Assembly (NCBI GenBank): GCA_016710595.1
Contig: JADJVM010000006.1
Location: 1 to 64,000 of the forward strand
Origin: Niastella sp.
Lineage (GTDB): Bacteria; Bacteroidota; Bacteroidia; Chitinophagales; Chitinophagaceae
DNA: 64,000 nucleotides
Reading direction: 5' to 3'
Shown: positions 18,649-27,697 of the stretch, piece after piece
How the letters are laid out: every line of letters starts with the position of its first letter
Numbering within the stretch: the stretch's first letter is position 1
Notes under the pieces: generated by a model
Database searches by the model: none
Seen by the model: the letters and a program-made list of their open reading frames with translations, nothing else
Told to the model about the DNA's origin: nothing
Position numbers and translations under genes: made by a program

Positions 18649-20145
18649 CTACAATGGCAATTTTTCAAGCTGAAAGTTGTTCACTTCATTCATTGTTAAG
18701 CCGAGGGCTTTTGCCACTCCTTCACCATAGGCCGGGTCGGCCTTATAGCAATTTCGGATATGCCTTATTTGTATAAATTTTTGTGCCTGTCCTACTTCTG
18801 CAGCAGTATTATTAAAAAGCAATTGTTTCTTTTCATCAGTCATTAACCGGAACAAATCGCCGGGTTGAGAATAATAATCTTCATCATCAGGGCGATGATC
18901 CCAGGCGCCTGCATCACCATGTAACGCTAAAGCCGGTTCTTTATATTGAGGCTGTTCATTCCATTCGTTAAAACTGTTAGGTTCGTAATGTTTGGCTGCA
19001 CCATAATTACCATCCACTCTCATGGCACCATCCCTATGATAGGCATGGTATGGGCATTTCGGCGCATTTACAGGTATTTGTGCATTGTTTACACCCAGGC
19101 GGTACCGCTGTGCATCGCCATAAGAAAACAATCTTCCCTGCAACATCCTGTCTGGTGAAAAGCCAATACCAGGAACAATATTTGCCGGGTTGAATGCCGC
19201 TTGTTCCACATCTGCAAAATAATTTTCGGGGTTCCTGTTTAATTCAAATTCGCCAACAGGAATCAATGGATAGTCACCCTTTTTCCATACTTTGGTAAGG
19301 TCAAATGGATTTTGAGGATGCTTGTCTGCCTGTTCTTCCGTCATAATTTGAACAAACATTTTCCATTTCGGAAAATCTCCTTTTTCAATACTGGTAAACA
19401 AATCCCTTTGATGAGATTCCCTGTCGGTACCAATTAATTTTATCGCTTCTTCATTCGTTAAATTTTCAATTCCTTGTTGTGTTTTAAAATGAAACTTTAC
19501 CCAATACCTTTCATTTTTTGAATTGATGAAACTAAAAGTATGGCTTCCAAAACCATGCATGTGCCTCATTGTTTTGGGTATGCCCCTATCACTCATTACA
19601 ATGGTCACCTGGTGCAAGGCTTCCGGAAGCAGCGTCCAGAAATCCCAGTTATTATCTGCACTTCTTAAGTTTGTTTTGGGGTCTCTTTTTACGGCATGGT
19701 TCAGGTCAGGAAATTTCATGGGATCACGAAAAAAGAAAACTGGGGTATTATTGCCTACCAGGTCCCAGTTGCCTTGCCTGGTATAAAATTTCATTGCAAA
19801 CCCACGGATATCCCTTTCAGCATCGGCAGCTCCACGTTCTCCTGCTACTGTTGAGAAACGTACAAACATTTCTGTTTTTTTACCAATTTCAGAGAAAATA
19901 TCCGCCATGGTATATTTTGTAATATCATGGGTAACGGTAAATGTTCCAAATGCACCGGATCCCTTTGCGTGCATCCTTCTTTCAGGAATTACTTCCCTGT
20001 CAAAATGAGCCATTTTTTCCAGGAACCAAAAATCCTGTAATAAAGCAGGGCCTCTTACACCGGCAGTTTGTATATTTTGATTATCCGGTACCGGGGTTCC
20101 CGTACGGGTAGTAAGTTTATTGGCGTGGTCTTTTTCCTGTTTCAT
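18649..20145 (-). CDS. katA: Monofunctional haem catalase
   Basis: Catalase dismutates H2O2 to water and oxygen in the cytoplasm. The 498-residue protein is a small-subunit catalase: catalytic His59 in RRMHAKGSGAFG, RFSTVAGERG, the distal Asn in LVGNNTPVFF, and the proximal haem-ligand region RLFSYGDAQRYRLG containing the Tyr ligand. Length (about 500) fits clade 3 enzymes. It is divergent from oxyR, with a 104-base spacer holding an OxyR-type operator and a TAGTTTTG -7 box on the minus strand (20180-20187), 34 bases before the start. H2O2 induction through OxyR is therefore expected. Confidence 0.96.
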   Translation of the reverse strand: MKQEKDHANKLTTRTGTPVPDNQNIQTAGVRGPALLQDFWFLEKMAHFDREVIPERRMHAKGSGAFGTFTVTHDITKYTMADIFSEIGKKTEMFVRFSTVAGERGAADAERDIRGFAMKFYTRQGNWDLVGNNTPVFFFRDPMKFPDLNHAVKRDPKTNLRSADNNWDFWTLLPEALHQVTIVMSDRGIPKTMRHMHGFGSHTFSFINSKNERYWVKFHFKTQQGIENLTNEEAIKLIGTDRESHQRDLFTSIEKGDFPKWKMFVQIMTEEQADKHPQNPFDLTKVWKKGDYPLIPVGEFELNRNPENYFADVEQAAFNPANIVPGIGFSPDRMLQGRLFSYGDAQRYRLGVNNAQIPVNAPKCPYHAYHRDGAMRVDGNYGAAKHYEPNSFNEWNEQPQYKEPALALHGDAGAWDHRPDDEDYYSQPGDLFRLMTDEKKQLLFNNTAAEVGQAQKFIQIRHIRNCYKADPAYGEGVAKALGLTMNEVNNFQLEKLPL

Positions 20146-20179
20146 CGTATATCGTTTTATTAAAAAATAGTAATGGCTT

Positions 20180-20187
20180 CAAAACTA
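20180..20187 (-). promoter_or_regulatory. katA -7 promoter element
   Basis: TAGTTTTG on the minus strand matches the Bacteroidota -7 consensus TANNTTTG. It lies 34 bases before the katA start and 22 bases downstream (in katA direction) of the OxyR-type operator. Confidence 0.6.
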
Positions 20188-20209
20188 CTGATATATTCTC
20201 TTCAATAAA

Positions 20210-20245
20210 AATGATATTATCTATATTAGCATAGATAATATCTAT
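20210..20245. promoter_or_regulatory. OxyR-type operator between katA and oxyR
   Basis: A perfect 12-bp inverted repeat (20213-20224 and 20231-20242, 6-base spacer). The right element, 20231-20245, fits the E. coli OxyR half-site pattern ATAGnTnnnAnCTAT at every conserved position. The left element, 20210-20224, fits eight of ten. Centre spacing is 21 rather than 22 bases. It lies just upstream of the katA -7 box, as expected for activation, and ends four bases before the oxyR ATG, which fits autorepression. Confidence 0.75.
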
Positions 20246-20249
20246 AATT

Positions 20250-21185
20250 ATGAATATACAGCAACTGGAATACATTATTGCAGTAAATGATTGTCGTCAT
20301 TTTGTAAAAGCAGCAGAAAAATGCTACGTTACACAGGCTACACTTAGCATGATGATAAAAAAGTTGGAAGAAGAGTTACAGGTAAAAATTTTTGACCGTT
20401 CCCGGCAACCTGTAGTACCAACCGAAATAGGCGATAAGATTATTGCGCAGGCAAAAATTATAGTCCAGGAAAGCTATCGCCTCAAAGAAATAGTACAGGG
20501 GGAACAAGCAGCATTGAGCGGTGAATTAAAATTGGGTATTATCCCAACACTCGCCCCTTATTTATTACCCTTATTCATAAATACATTTTTAAAAAAGTAT
20601 CCCAGGGTAACAGTAAAAGTGAGTGAGATGACCACAGAAACCATTATCGAAAAATTGCAGAAGCATGATTTGGATGCGGGTATCCTTTCCACACCATTAC
20701 ATATTCCTTCACTCAAAGAAAAAACATTATTTTACGAGGAGTTTGTTGTATATGCTTCTTCAAAAGAAAAAATTTTAAAGAAAAAATATGTATTGGCTGA
20801 TGATATTGATATTAACCGCCTATGCCTGCTCGAAGAAGGTCATTGCTTAAGGTCGCAGGTATTAAATTTATGTGAGCTACGGGATAAAGAAAAAGAATTG
20901 CACCAATTGGATTTTGTTACCGGGAGTATTGAAACCCTAAGAAAAATTGTAGATGCCAACCAGGGCATTACCATTTTACCCATGCTGGCACTCAATGATC
21001 TCAACAGCAAACAAAAAAATAATGTACGTTATTTTAAAAAACCGGTTCCGGTTCGTGAAATTGGATTGGTAACCTATCGTCATTTTGTAAAAGAAAAATT
21101 AATTGAAAGTGTCATCAATGAAATTTTAAGTGCTGTACCTGTTCAAATGAAATCCACTTCAAAGAAAGAAATTGTAAACATTTAA
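20250..21185 (+). CDS. oxyR: LysR-family peroxide sensor OxyR
   Basis: OxyR activates peroxide-defence genes when two cysteines form a disulfide. The 311-residue protein has an N-terminal winged helix (residues 1-60, with CYVTQATLSMMIKKLEEELQ) and a LysR substrate-binding domain. The redox pair is present in LLEEGHCLRSQVLNLCEL: Cys199 and Cys208, the same positions as in E. coli OxyR. This distinguishes it from generic LysR regulators. It is divergent from katA across a matching operator. Length is normal (E. coli 305). Confidence 0.93.
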   Translation: MNIQQLEYIIAVNDCRHFVKAAEKCYVTQATLSMMIKKLEEELQVKIFDRSRQPVVPTEIGDKIIAQAKIIVQESYRLKEIVQGEQAALSGELKLGIIPTLAPYLLPLFINTFLKKYPRVTVKVSEMTTETIIEKLQKHDLDAGILSTPLHIPSLKEKTLFYEEFVVYASSKEKILKKKYVLADDIDINRLCLLEEGHCLRSQVLNLCELRDKEKELHQLDFVTGSIETLRKIVDANQGITILPMLALNDLNSKQKNNVRYFKKPVPVREIGLVTYRHFVKEKLIESVINEILSAVPVQMKSTSKKEIVNI

Positions 21186-21312
21186 TATCAAGAGTACTAA
21201 TATTATTGTTTATTAATAATATTTAATGGGCATAACCTATTGATATATGAGTTAAAACTTATAATTACCTAAGTTCGAAAATGGCTTACATAAACATGCA
21301 ATCAAGTATTTG

Positions 21313-21320
21313 TATCTTTG
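21313..21320 (+). promoter_or_regulatory. mnmA -7 promoter element
   Basis: TATCTTTG, an exact TANNTTTG match, ends 16 bases before the mnmA ATG. A longer in-frame start at 21310 would place this promoter inside the gene, so the start at 21337 is preferred. Confidence 0.7.
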
Positions 21321-21336
21321 CAAACTTATTTATATT

Positions 21337-22452
21337 ATGAGCAAAAAAGGAAAAGTATTGATGGCTATGAGTGGTGGTATTGACAGTACCGTAGCGGCTT
21401 TGATGCTGCACCAGGAAGGCTATGATGTAATTGGTATCACCATGAAAACCTGGGATTATGCAACGAGTGGGGGCAGTACTTCAAAAAAAGAAACCGGTTG
21501 CTGTAATATAGATAGCTTTAATGATGCCCGCCTGGCTGCTGTACAACATGGTTTTCCGCATTATATATTAGATATCAGGGATGAATTTGGCGATTTTGTA
21601 ATTGAGAATTTTGTAGAAGAATATCTTGCAGGGCGCACGCCCAATCCTTGCGTAATGTGTAATACCCACATTAAATGGAGGGCTTTATTAAAAAGGGCAG
21701 ATGCACTCAACTGCGATTTTATTGCAACTGGCCATTATGCCCAAATTCATCAACATACCAATGGTCGTTATTTTATCCGCAAAGGAATAGATGAAACCAA
21801 GGATCAAAGTTATGTGCTATGGGGGTTGCAACAAGATTTGCTAAGCCGCACGCTTTTACCCCTGGGCACCTATCGCAAAACAGCCATTCGGCAAATGGCA
21901 CATGATTTTGGATACCCTGAGCTGGCAAAAAAAAGTGAGAGTTATGAAATCTGCTTTGTACCGGATAATGATTATCGTGGATTCTTAAAAAGAAAAGTGG
22001 AAGGGCTGGAAGAAAAAGTAGCTGGCGGTAATTTTATAAATACATCCGGCAAAATATTGGGGAAACATAAAGGCTACCCATTTTATACTGTTGGTCAACG
22101 TAAAGGCCTGGACATTGCACTTGGAAAACCGGCTTTTGTAACAGAAATTATTCCTGAAACCAATACTGTGGTACTGGGTGAAGAAGATGATTTAAAACAG
22201 AGCGAACTTACGGTGAAAGGCATAAACTGGATTAAATATGAAGGCGTGGGAACCGGTATAGATGCCATCACCAGGATTCGATACAAAGATAAAGGTGCAC
22301 TTAGCAGGCTTTCTACATACGAAAATGGCGTACACGTGCGTTTTTATGAGCAAGTAAAAGGAATTGCACCCGGCCAAAGCGCCGTTTTTTACGAAGATGA
22401 CGATGTAATTGGAGGAGGTATCATTCAACGTGCTACACCCATTATGTTGTAA
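21337..22452 (+). CDS. mnmA: tRNA-specific 2-thiouridylase MnmA
   Basis: MnmA adenylates and thiolates U34 of tRNA-Lys, -Glu and -Gln. The 371-residue protein has the PP-loop SGGIDS at 12-17, the first catalytic Cys in RTPNPCVMCN and the second in SYEICFVPD, the conserved GHYAQI, and the KDQSYVLWGL segment. The C-terminal part holds the substrate-binding beta-barrel domains. Length and motif order are those of the family. It stands alone with its own -7 box; a lipoprotein gene follows after 46 bases and may be co-transcribed. Confidence 0.96.
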   Translation: MSKKGKVLMAMSGGIDSTVAALMLHQEGYDVIGITMKTWDYATSGGSTSKKETGCCNIDSFNDARLAAVQHGFPHYILDIRDEFGDFVIENFVEEYLAGRTPNPCVMCNTHIKWRALLKRADALNCDFIATGHYAQIHQHTNGRYFIRKGIDETKDQSYVLWGLQQDLLSRTLLPLGTYRKTAIRQMAHDFGYPELAKKSESYEICFVPDNDYRGFLKRKVEGLEEKVAGGNFINTSGKILGKHKGYPFYTVGQRKGLDIALGKPAFVTEIIPETNTVVLGEEDDLKQSELTVKGINWIKYEGVGTGIDAITRIRYKDKGALSRLSTYENGVHVRFYEQVKGIAPGQSAVFYEDDDVIGGGIIQRATPIML

Positions 22453-22498
22453 AACAAACAGCAGGCTGCAAAACAAAATAAAGTAGTATCTTAATTTT

Positions 22499-23230
22499 AT
22501 GAATAAACTGTTATCTATCCTGTTTGCTGCTATTATGCTCCTGGGCATGTATAGTTGCAAAAAATCTACAGAAGAATTAAAAACCGTTCCATTAACCGAT
22601 TATGCTCCCATGGTTGTGGGCAAATACATTACTTACCAGTTAGATTCATTGGTATTTACAAATTTTGGAACCATTGCCGAAGTACATAATTACCAGGTAA
22701 AAGTCCAGGTAGATGCACTAACCACCGATGCCCTGGGCCGTCCCGCATATCGCTTATTCAGGTTCATAAAATATAATGGATCGCCTAACTGGATCCCTGA
22801 TAATACTTTTTGGGCTATCCATACCGGGAATACGTATGAGTTTATTGAAAATAATTTACGTTTTTTAAAATTGATGCAACCTGTTCGGGAAGGTTTTAGC
22901 TGGAAAGGAAATGTTTATATTGATACCCGTAGCGCCAATACTGATTTCAGGTATATGGACGATTGGGATTATGTTTATGAAAACGTGAATCAACCCGCAA
23001 CGGTTGGTAGTTTTACATTCGATAGTACCATTACCGTAAATCAAAGAGAAGATTCATTGGGCTTACCCATAATACCCGAAACTCAATATGCAGAAAAAAC
23101 CCTGGCAAAAGAAATTTATGCCAAAAACATAGGCCTGGTGTACCGCAACTTCTTACATTGGGAATTTCAGCGTGTTTACAATGGGTTTGTGGGTTACGGA
23201 GTTACCTATACCATGATAGATCATAATTAA
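22499..23230 (+). CDS. Predicted lipoprotein of unknown function
   Basis: A 243-residue protein with a lipoprotein signal: hydrophobic helix at residues 3-16 and lipobox LLGMYSC, so Cys20 would be lipidated. KK follows the cysteine, typical of Bacteroidota lipoproteins. The mature part is about 220 residues, rich in aromatic and beta-strand-like segments (VGKYITYQLDSL, YQVKVQVDAL), with no catalytic motif visible. I do not recognise a named family, but proteins of this kind are common in Chitinophagaceae. It follows mnmA and ends before a strong bidirectional hairpin. Confidence 0.75.
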   Translation: MNKLLSILFAAIMLLGMYSCKKSTEELKTVPLTDYAPMVVGKYITYQLDSLVFTNFGTIAEVHNYQVKVQVDALTTDALGRPAYRLFRFIKYNGSPNWIPDNTFWAIHTGNTYEFIENNLRFLKLMQPVREGFSWKGNVYIDTRSANTDFRYMDDWDYVYENVNQPATVGSFTFDSTITVNQREDSLGLPIIPETQYAEKTLAKEIYAKNIGLVYRNFLHWEFQRVYNGFVGYGVTYTMIDHN

Positions 23231-23246
23231 TATTCTTTACTGCAAT

Positions 23247-23281
23247 AATAATAATACCTGCCAAAGGCAGGTATTATTATT
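23247..23281. terminator. Bidirectional terminator hairpin
   Basis: Perfect 16-bp inverted repeat (23247-23262 and 23266-23281) with a 3-base AAA loop, between the convergent lipoprotein gene (+) and TonB-dependent receptor gene (-). Confidence 0.82.
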
Positions 23282-23355
23282 TGATACCAACTGCATAAAA
23301 AACCAAGCCGCATGGGCGACGCTCCGTTCATCTGTAATGCATTATTGAACTCTTT

Positions 23356-25524
23356 TTAAAACTTTGCGGTAATACCTAAATAAAAACTTCTGCCCACTGA
23401 AGGGATAATTCCAGGACCAGGATATTCATCAGCCCGCTGGGTAAAATATTTTTTATCGGCAATATTATTTATGCCTGCTTTTAAAGAATACCGCTGGAAC
23501 CTGTAAGTAAGACTTGCATCTAAAACAGTGTAAGCCGGTATATATCCTGCCACCGGGTTTTCACTCTGGCGCACATTTGTAGCATCCCCATAAGCATCGC
23601 CTACATTACTCATTTGAAAAGTGCCTGACAATATTTTATCATTATAAGTAATACCAAGCCTGTTGATATATTTTGCTGCAGTTTCCACACGGTTTCCTTT
23701 AAAGGCCCCGCTTGTATATTTTGCATCTATTAATGCAAGAGAATTAAAAACACTTAACCCTTTTTTTGATTCTTCATTAAGGTATTTCAATATGTTGAAT
23801 TCCGCATAGCTTTCAATCCCTTTATGAACGCTATTGGCAACATTGGTACGCAGCGTATATGCCGGTACTGAAGCAGGGGTCACCAATATTTTTCCAATTC
23901 TGTTTTGGTAAGCCATATAAAATAAACCCACATCAAAATTCAAATACTTTTTTACAGTACCACGATACCCAAGATCCGCATTATACCCGCTGGCATCCTT
24001 TAAATCAGGATCTATTATTGAGGTAACGCCAAAAGGAGTCAGGTCAGAATAGGTGATAGGCCGGTAAGCCTGGCTGATATTGGCATACAGGTTCGTATTC
24101 CCGGTTACTTTATATTCTGTTCCTACACCAAACAAGGGAACCAATCTTTTTCTATTTTCATGTGAAGGAAGTTTTACACCACTTTTAATTTTGTACCCAT
24201 CACTGGTACTCTTAAGATACTCCATACGAAAACCCGGGGTAATACTAAAACGGTTATTTAACCTGAAAATATTTTCTGCAAATGGGGCAATATTGCTGGT
24301 GGTGAAATTTATATCTTTTCCAAATTCACCGGTAACAGAAAGGTCAAAATCAGTTCCCGTAGTACCTTCACCCCCACTCTGTTTTACAAACCAGGCATAC
24401 GTATATCTTATACCTGCACTAAGTGTATTAAAAGTTTTCCCTATACTGTAATCATGCAGCAGCCTAATCTCTGTATTGCTATTGTTCATGTCTTCAATTC
24501 CTACTTCACGGTTTACATATTTCCCGGTAGCCGGGTCAATAATGTCTAATGCGCCGGCACCACCATCTTCATTACGCCATACTAAGGAACGGTTGCTAAA
24601 CATGATTGAACTTTTTATATTTAAAGAAGTTTGAGGAGATATTTTTACCTCAGCATAGCCATTGATAATATTCCAGGGGCTTTTTATCCAGTTCCTGGTT
24701 CTGAATGAAGACCTGGGATTGGCTTCAAACATACTATCGGTAAGGCCGCCTGGCATTTTTATCCTGTTTCTTAAAAGGGTATATTCTACTCCAAATTTTA
24801 AATTTTCAGATGGATTGTATTGCAGCCTGCCAAAGCCTGACAACTGCCATTGCTTGCTGTTGGGCCTCCAACCATCCATCGTTCTGTATTGAACAAAACC
24901 ATAGTAACTAAATTTATTCAAGGTTCCGCCCACAGCATTAAATGTGTTGAACAAACCAAAACTCCCCCCGGTTTCTGAGCTGAACCATTCAATTTTTTTA
25001 TCTTTTGGAGCTTCGTTTAATACATAATTTACCATGCCGCCAAATTGGGCGCCAAATTGAAGAGAAGCAGCGCCCCGAACCATCTCTATACGGCTTACTG
25101 CTTCCATGGGCGGAAGGTAATAGGATTCATTATATCCATATATATCACCACTGATATTATATCCATCCTGCCTTACGTTCATTTCAATACTTTGTGTTGG
25201 GTTCAATCCACGGGTGCCAATACCATTTGCAGTAAAGCCACCGGTTTCTGTTTCCACAATATTCAGTCCAGGGATTCTACCCAATATCTGCCTTGTATTA
25301 TTAATTGCTTTATTCGCATCCAAACTATCAACTAGTATTACTTCATTTTTTTTACCTGCATAAATAATCCCATCCTTCACCTCGGGCATGTGGCCCGTAC
25401 CCCTCACGGTTTTTATTCCGTTTACAATTACTTCTTGTAAAACAATGGTCTTTGTACTGTCTTTTCTTTGTGCCAATCCTGTTAAAGGAAATAATATTAT
25501 TAACGAGAGAACAATTTTTTGCAT
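23356..25524 (-). CDS. TonB-dependent outer-membrane receptor, FecA-like
   Basis: A 722-residue outer-membrane receptor, probably for an iron chelate. A signal peptide (LSLIILFPLTGLAQ, cleavage after about residue 18) is followed by the TonB-box-like region TIVLQEVIVNG, the plug domain (about 45-210, with ILGRIPGLNIVE, IGTRGLNPTQS, IEMVRGAASLQFGAQFGGMVNYV) and a 22-strand barrel ending in an aromatic residue (ITAKF). There is no N-terminal carboxypeptidase-like or FecR-interacting signalling domain. The plug resembles ferric citrate and siderophore receptors more than SusC proteins, and no susD gene is adjacent. The substrate is not determined. Confidence 0.88.
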   Translation of the reverse strand: MQKIVLSLIILFPLTGLAQRKDSTKTIVLQEVIVNGIKTVRGTGHMPEVKDGIIYAGKKNEVILVDSLDANKAINNTRQILGRIPGLNIVETETGGFTANGIGTRGLNPTQSIEMNVRQDGYNISGDIYGYNESYYLPPMEAVSRIEMVRGAASLQFGAQFGGMVNYVLNEAPKDKKIEWFSSETGGSFGLFNTFNAVGGTLNKFSYYGFVQYRTMDGWRPNSKQWQLSGFGRLQYNPSENLKFGVEYTLLRNRIKMPGGLTDSMFEANPRSSFRTRNWIKSPWNIINGYAEVKISPQTSLNIKSSIMFSNRSLVWRNEDGGAGALDIIDPATGKYVNREVGIEDMNNSNTEIRLLHDYSIGKTFNTLSAGIRYTYAWFVKQSGGEGTTGTDFDLSVTGEFGKDINFTTSNIAPFAENIFRLNNRFSITPGFRMEYLKSTSDGYKIKSGVKLPSHENRKRLVPLFGVGTEYKVTGNTNLYANISQAYRPITYSDLTPFGVTSIIDPDLKDASGYNADLGYRGTVKKYLNFDVGLFYMAYQNRIGKILVTPASVPAYTLRTNVANSVHKGIESYAEFNILKYLNEESKKGLSVFNSLALIDAKYTSGAFKGNRVETAAKYINRLGITYNDKILSGTFQMSNVGDAYGDATNVRQSENPVAGYIPAYTVLDASLTYRFQRYSLKAGINNIADKKYFTQRADEYPGPGIIPSVGRSFYLGITAKF

Positions 25525-25541
25525 CTATTTTTATTTTTTGG

Positions 25542-25549
25542 CAAATGTA
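25542..25549 (-). promoter_or_regulatory. -7 promoter element of the TonB-dependent receptor gene
   Basis: TACATTTG on the minus strand, 17 bases before the receptor start, matches TANNTTTG. The remaining intergenic bases up to 25766 showed no riboswitch core or long repeat. Confidence 0.55.
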
Positions 25550-25766
25550 ATTTATAGGCCAGGAGATGTTTGCTAAATAAGGAAACACTATTTACGAAAT
25601 ATGGTAATCATCATTCCTTAATATGATAGCGGGTTTTATAATTCTATATATTTTTTATAGCACATTTAATAGCCGGATGTTTAGAACATACAATATCACC
25701 CCACCATCCTTCTTTCAATTTTTTCTTGCAACCTTAAGGCTTAGCTTATACTAACCAGCATTTCCG

Positions 25767-25774
25767 TATTTTTG
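25767..25774 (+). promoter_or_regulatory. -7 promoter element of the acyl-CoA dehydrogenase gene
   Basis: TATTTTTG, an exact TANNTTTG match, 23 bases before the ATG at 25798. It overlaps an upstream in-frame start at 25774, which is therefore rejected. Confidence 0.65.
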
Positions 25775-25797
25775 TGCCACTAAAACGATTTTGCAAT

Positions 25798-26952
25798 ATG
25801 AATTTCCAACTGAGTGAAGAGCAGCTTATGATTCAGCAGGCTGCCAGGGATTTTGCACAACAGGAATGTTTGCCTGGTGTAATTGAAAGAGATGAACATC
25901 AAAAATTCCCAAAAGAACAAATTGAAAAATTAGCCGACCTTGGGTTCCTGGGTATGATGGTGAAACCGGAATATGGTGGTAGCGGTTTAGATACAGTAAG
26001 CTATGTTTTGGCAATGGAAGAAGTGAGTAAGGTAGATGCCAGCGTAAGTGTTTGCATGAGCGTAAACAATAGCTTAGTATGCTATGGCTTGCAGGAATTT
26101 GGTACAGAAGAACAAAAACAAAAATATTTGGTGCCATTGGCACAAGGAAAAAAAGACGCTGTATTGCATATTGGCGCTTTTTTATTAAGTGAACCCGAAG
26201 CAGGCAGTGATGCTACTTCACAGCGCACTACTGCAGAAGATATGGGAGATTACTATTTACTGAATGGCACAAAAAACTGGATTACCAATGGTGGTACTGC
26301 AAGTACCTATTTAGTAATAGCCCAAACAGATAAATCAAAAGGAAGCCGTGGCATCAATGCATTTATTGTAGAAAAAAACTGGCCGGGTGTGGTAGTAGGG
26401 GCTAAAGAAAATAAACTTGGGATAAGGGGCAGCGATACCCACACCATCATGTTTACTGATGTAAAAGTGCCAAAAGAAAACCGGATTGGCGAAGATGGTT
26501 TTGGATTTAAATTTGCCATGAAAACGCTGGCCGGGGGCCGCATCGGTATTGCTTCACAAGCCCTGGGTATTGCCAGCGGCGCTTATGAACTGGCTCTGGC
26601 CTATAGTAAACAACGTAAAGCATTTGGCACCGAGATCATGAACCACCAGATTATTCAGTTTAAACTGGCCGATATGGCTACCCGAATTGAAACGGCCAGG
26701 TTACTCTGCCTTAAGGCAGCCTGGGAAAAAGACAGTAACATAGATTATACGTTAAGTAGTAGCATGGCTAAAGTATTCGCCAGCGAAACAGCTATGTGGA
26801 CCACAACGGAAGCCGTTCAAATACACGGTGGTTATGGCTTTGTAAAAGAGTACCATGTAGAACGAATGATGCGTGATGCTAAAATCACACAAATTTATGA
26901 AGGCACCAGTGAAGTGCAACGGATCGTAATAAGCCGAAGCATTTTAAAATAA
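25798..26952 (+). CDS. Acyl-CoA dehydrogenase (short/medium chain type)
   Basis: FAD enzyme oxidising acyl-CoA to 2-enoyl-CoA in fatty-acid or branched amino-acid breakdown. The 384-residue protein starts MNFQLSEEQLMIQQAARDFA. It has the acyl-CoA dehydrogenase signatures LSEPEAGSDATSQRT (FAD and substrate binding), WITNGG, and the C-terminal QIHGGYGFVKEYHVERMMRDAKITQIYEGTSEV with the catalytic-base Glu in YEGTSE. It looks closest to butyryl-CoA dehydrogenase types. No electron-transfer flavoprotein genes are adjacent. A PLP-protein gene follows after 60 bases. Confidence 0.95.
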   Translation: MNFQLSEEQLMIQQAARDFAQQECLPGVIERDEHQKFPKEQIEKLADLGFLGMMVKPEYGGSGLDTVSYVLAMEEVSKVDASVSVCMSVNNSLVCYGLQEFGTEEQKQKYLVPLAQGKKDAVLHIGAFLLSEPEAGSDATSQRTTAEDMGDYYLLNGTKNWITNGGTASTYLVIAQTDKSKGSRGINAFIVEKNWPGVVVGAKENKLGIRGSDTHTIMFTDVKVPKENRIGEDGFGFKFAMKTLAGGRIGIASQALGIASGAYELALAYSKQRKAFGTEIMNHQIIQFKLADMATRIETARLLCLKAAWEKDSNIDYTLSSSMAKVFASETAMWTTTEAVQIHGGYGFVKEYHVERMMRDAKITQIYEGTSEVQRIVISRSILK

Positions 26953-27012
26953 TCTTTATTCATTATATCTTTAATTGTGCCGGCATTTTTGCAGGCATTT
27001 TTTTTAAACAAC

Positions 27013-27693
27013 ATGGCTATCAATATCACTGAATACAATAAAATTGTAAACGAAACCAAAGAAAAAAACAGCACACTAGTGGCCGTTTCAAAACTACAAC
27101 CGGTATCTGCAATAGAAAGTTTATACCAGATGGGCCAACGGGATTTTGGTGAAAATTATGTTCAGGAATTAATAACGAAACAACCGCTTTTACCAGGCGA
27201 TATTCAATGGCATTTTATAGGCCACCTGCAAAGCAATAAAGTAAAATACATTGCCCCCTTCGTTCACCTGGTACATACTGTAGATTCTGAAAAATTATTG
27301 AATGAAATTAATAAGCAGGCTGCAAAAAACAACCGGGTTATTCATTGCCTCATACAAGTTCATATTGCTGAGGAAGATACCAAGTTTGGTTTATTACCAC
27401 AGCAGGCTGAAGAACTGTTACTATCGCTGCAGCAAATGGCATTTAAAAATATAGTAATTGCAGGCCTCATGGGAATGGCATCTTTTAGCGATGATGTAAA
27501 TAAAGTAGCGGGTGAGTTTAAAACCCTGCAACAATTATTTAAAAAATATCAACAATATTTTTCTAAAAATCAGACACCGCATATTGCGTTCAATATACTG
27601 AGTATGGGCATGAGTGGCGATTATACATTAGCCATGCAACATGGCAGCAATATGATCCGGGTAGGAAGTTTAATCTTTGGGCAAAGGCATTAA
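27013..27693 (+). CDS. YggS-family PLP homeostasis protein
   Basis: Non-catalytic PLP-binding protein that controls free pyridoxal phosphate. The 226-residue protein has the PLP lysine in VAVSKLQP, then GQRDFGENYVQEL, WHFIGHLQSNKVKYI, TVDSEKLL, and the phosphate-binding LSMGMSGDY near the C-terminus, all in standard order for the YggS/PROSC family. The start MAINITEYN at 27013 is preferred over 26977, which would add a hydrophobic non-conserved leader. It converges with the PBP1A gene, only four bases away. Confidence 0.94.
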   Translation: MAINITEYNKIVNETKEKNSTLVAVSKLQPVSAIESLYQMGQRDFGENYVQELITKQPLLPGDIQWHFIGHLQSNKVKYIAPFVHLVHTVDSEKLLNEINKQAAKNNRVIHCLIQVHIAEEDTKFGLLPQQAEELLLSLQQMAFKNIVIAGLMGMASFSDDVNKVAGEFKTLQQLFKKYQQYFSKNQTPHIAFNILSMGMSGDYTLAMQHGSNMIRVGSLIFGQRH

Positions 27694-27697
27694 CTTA

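Noticed and set aside
25550..25766. Cobalamin or other riboswitch upstream of the TonB-dependent receptor
   Set aside because: No conserved box or stem pattern was found; only an ordinary -7 element was seen.
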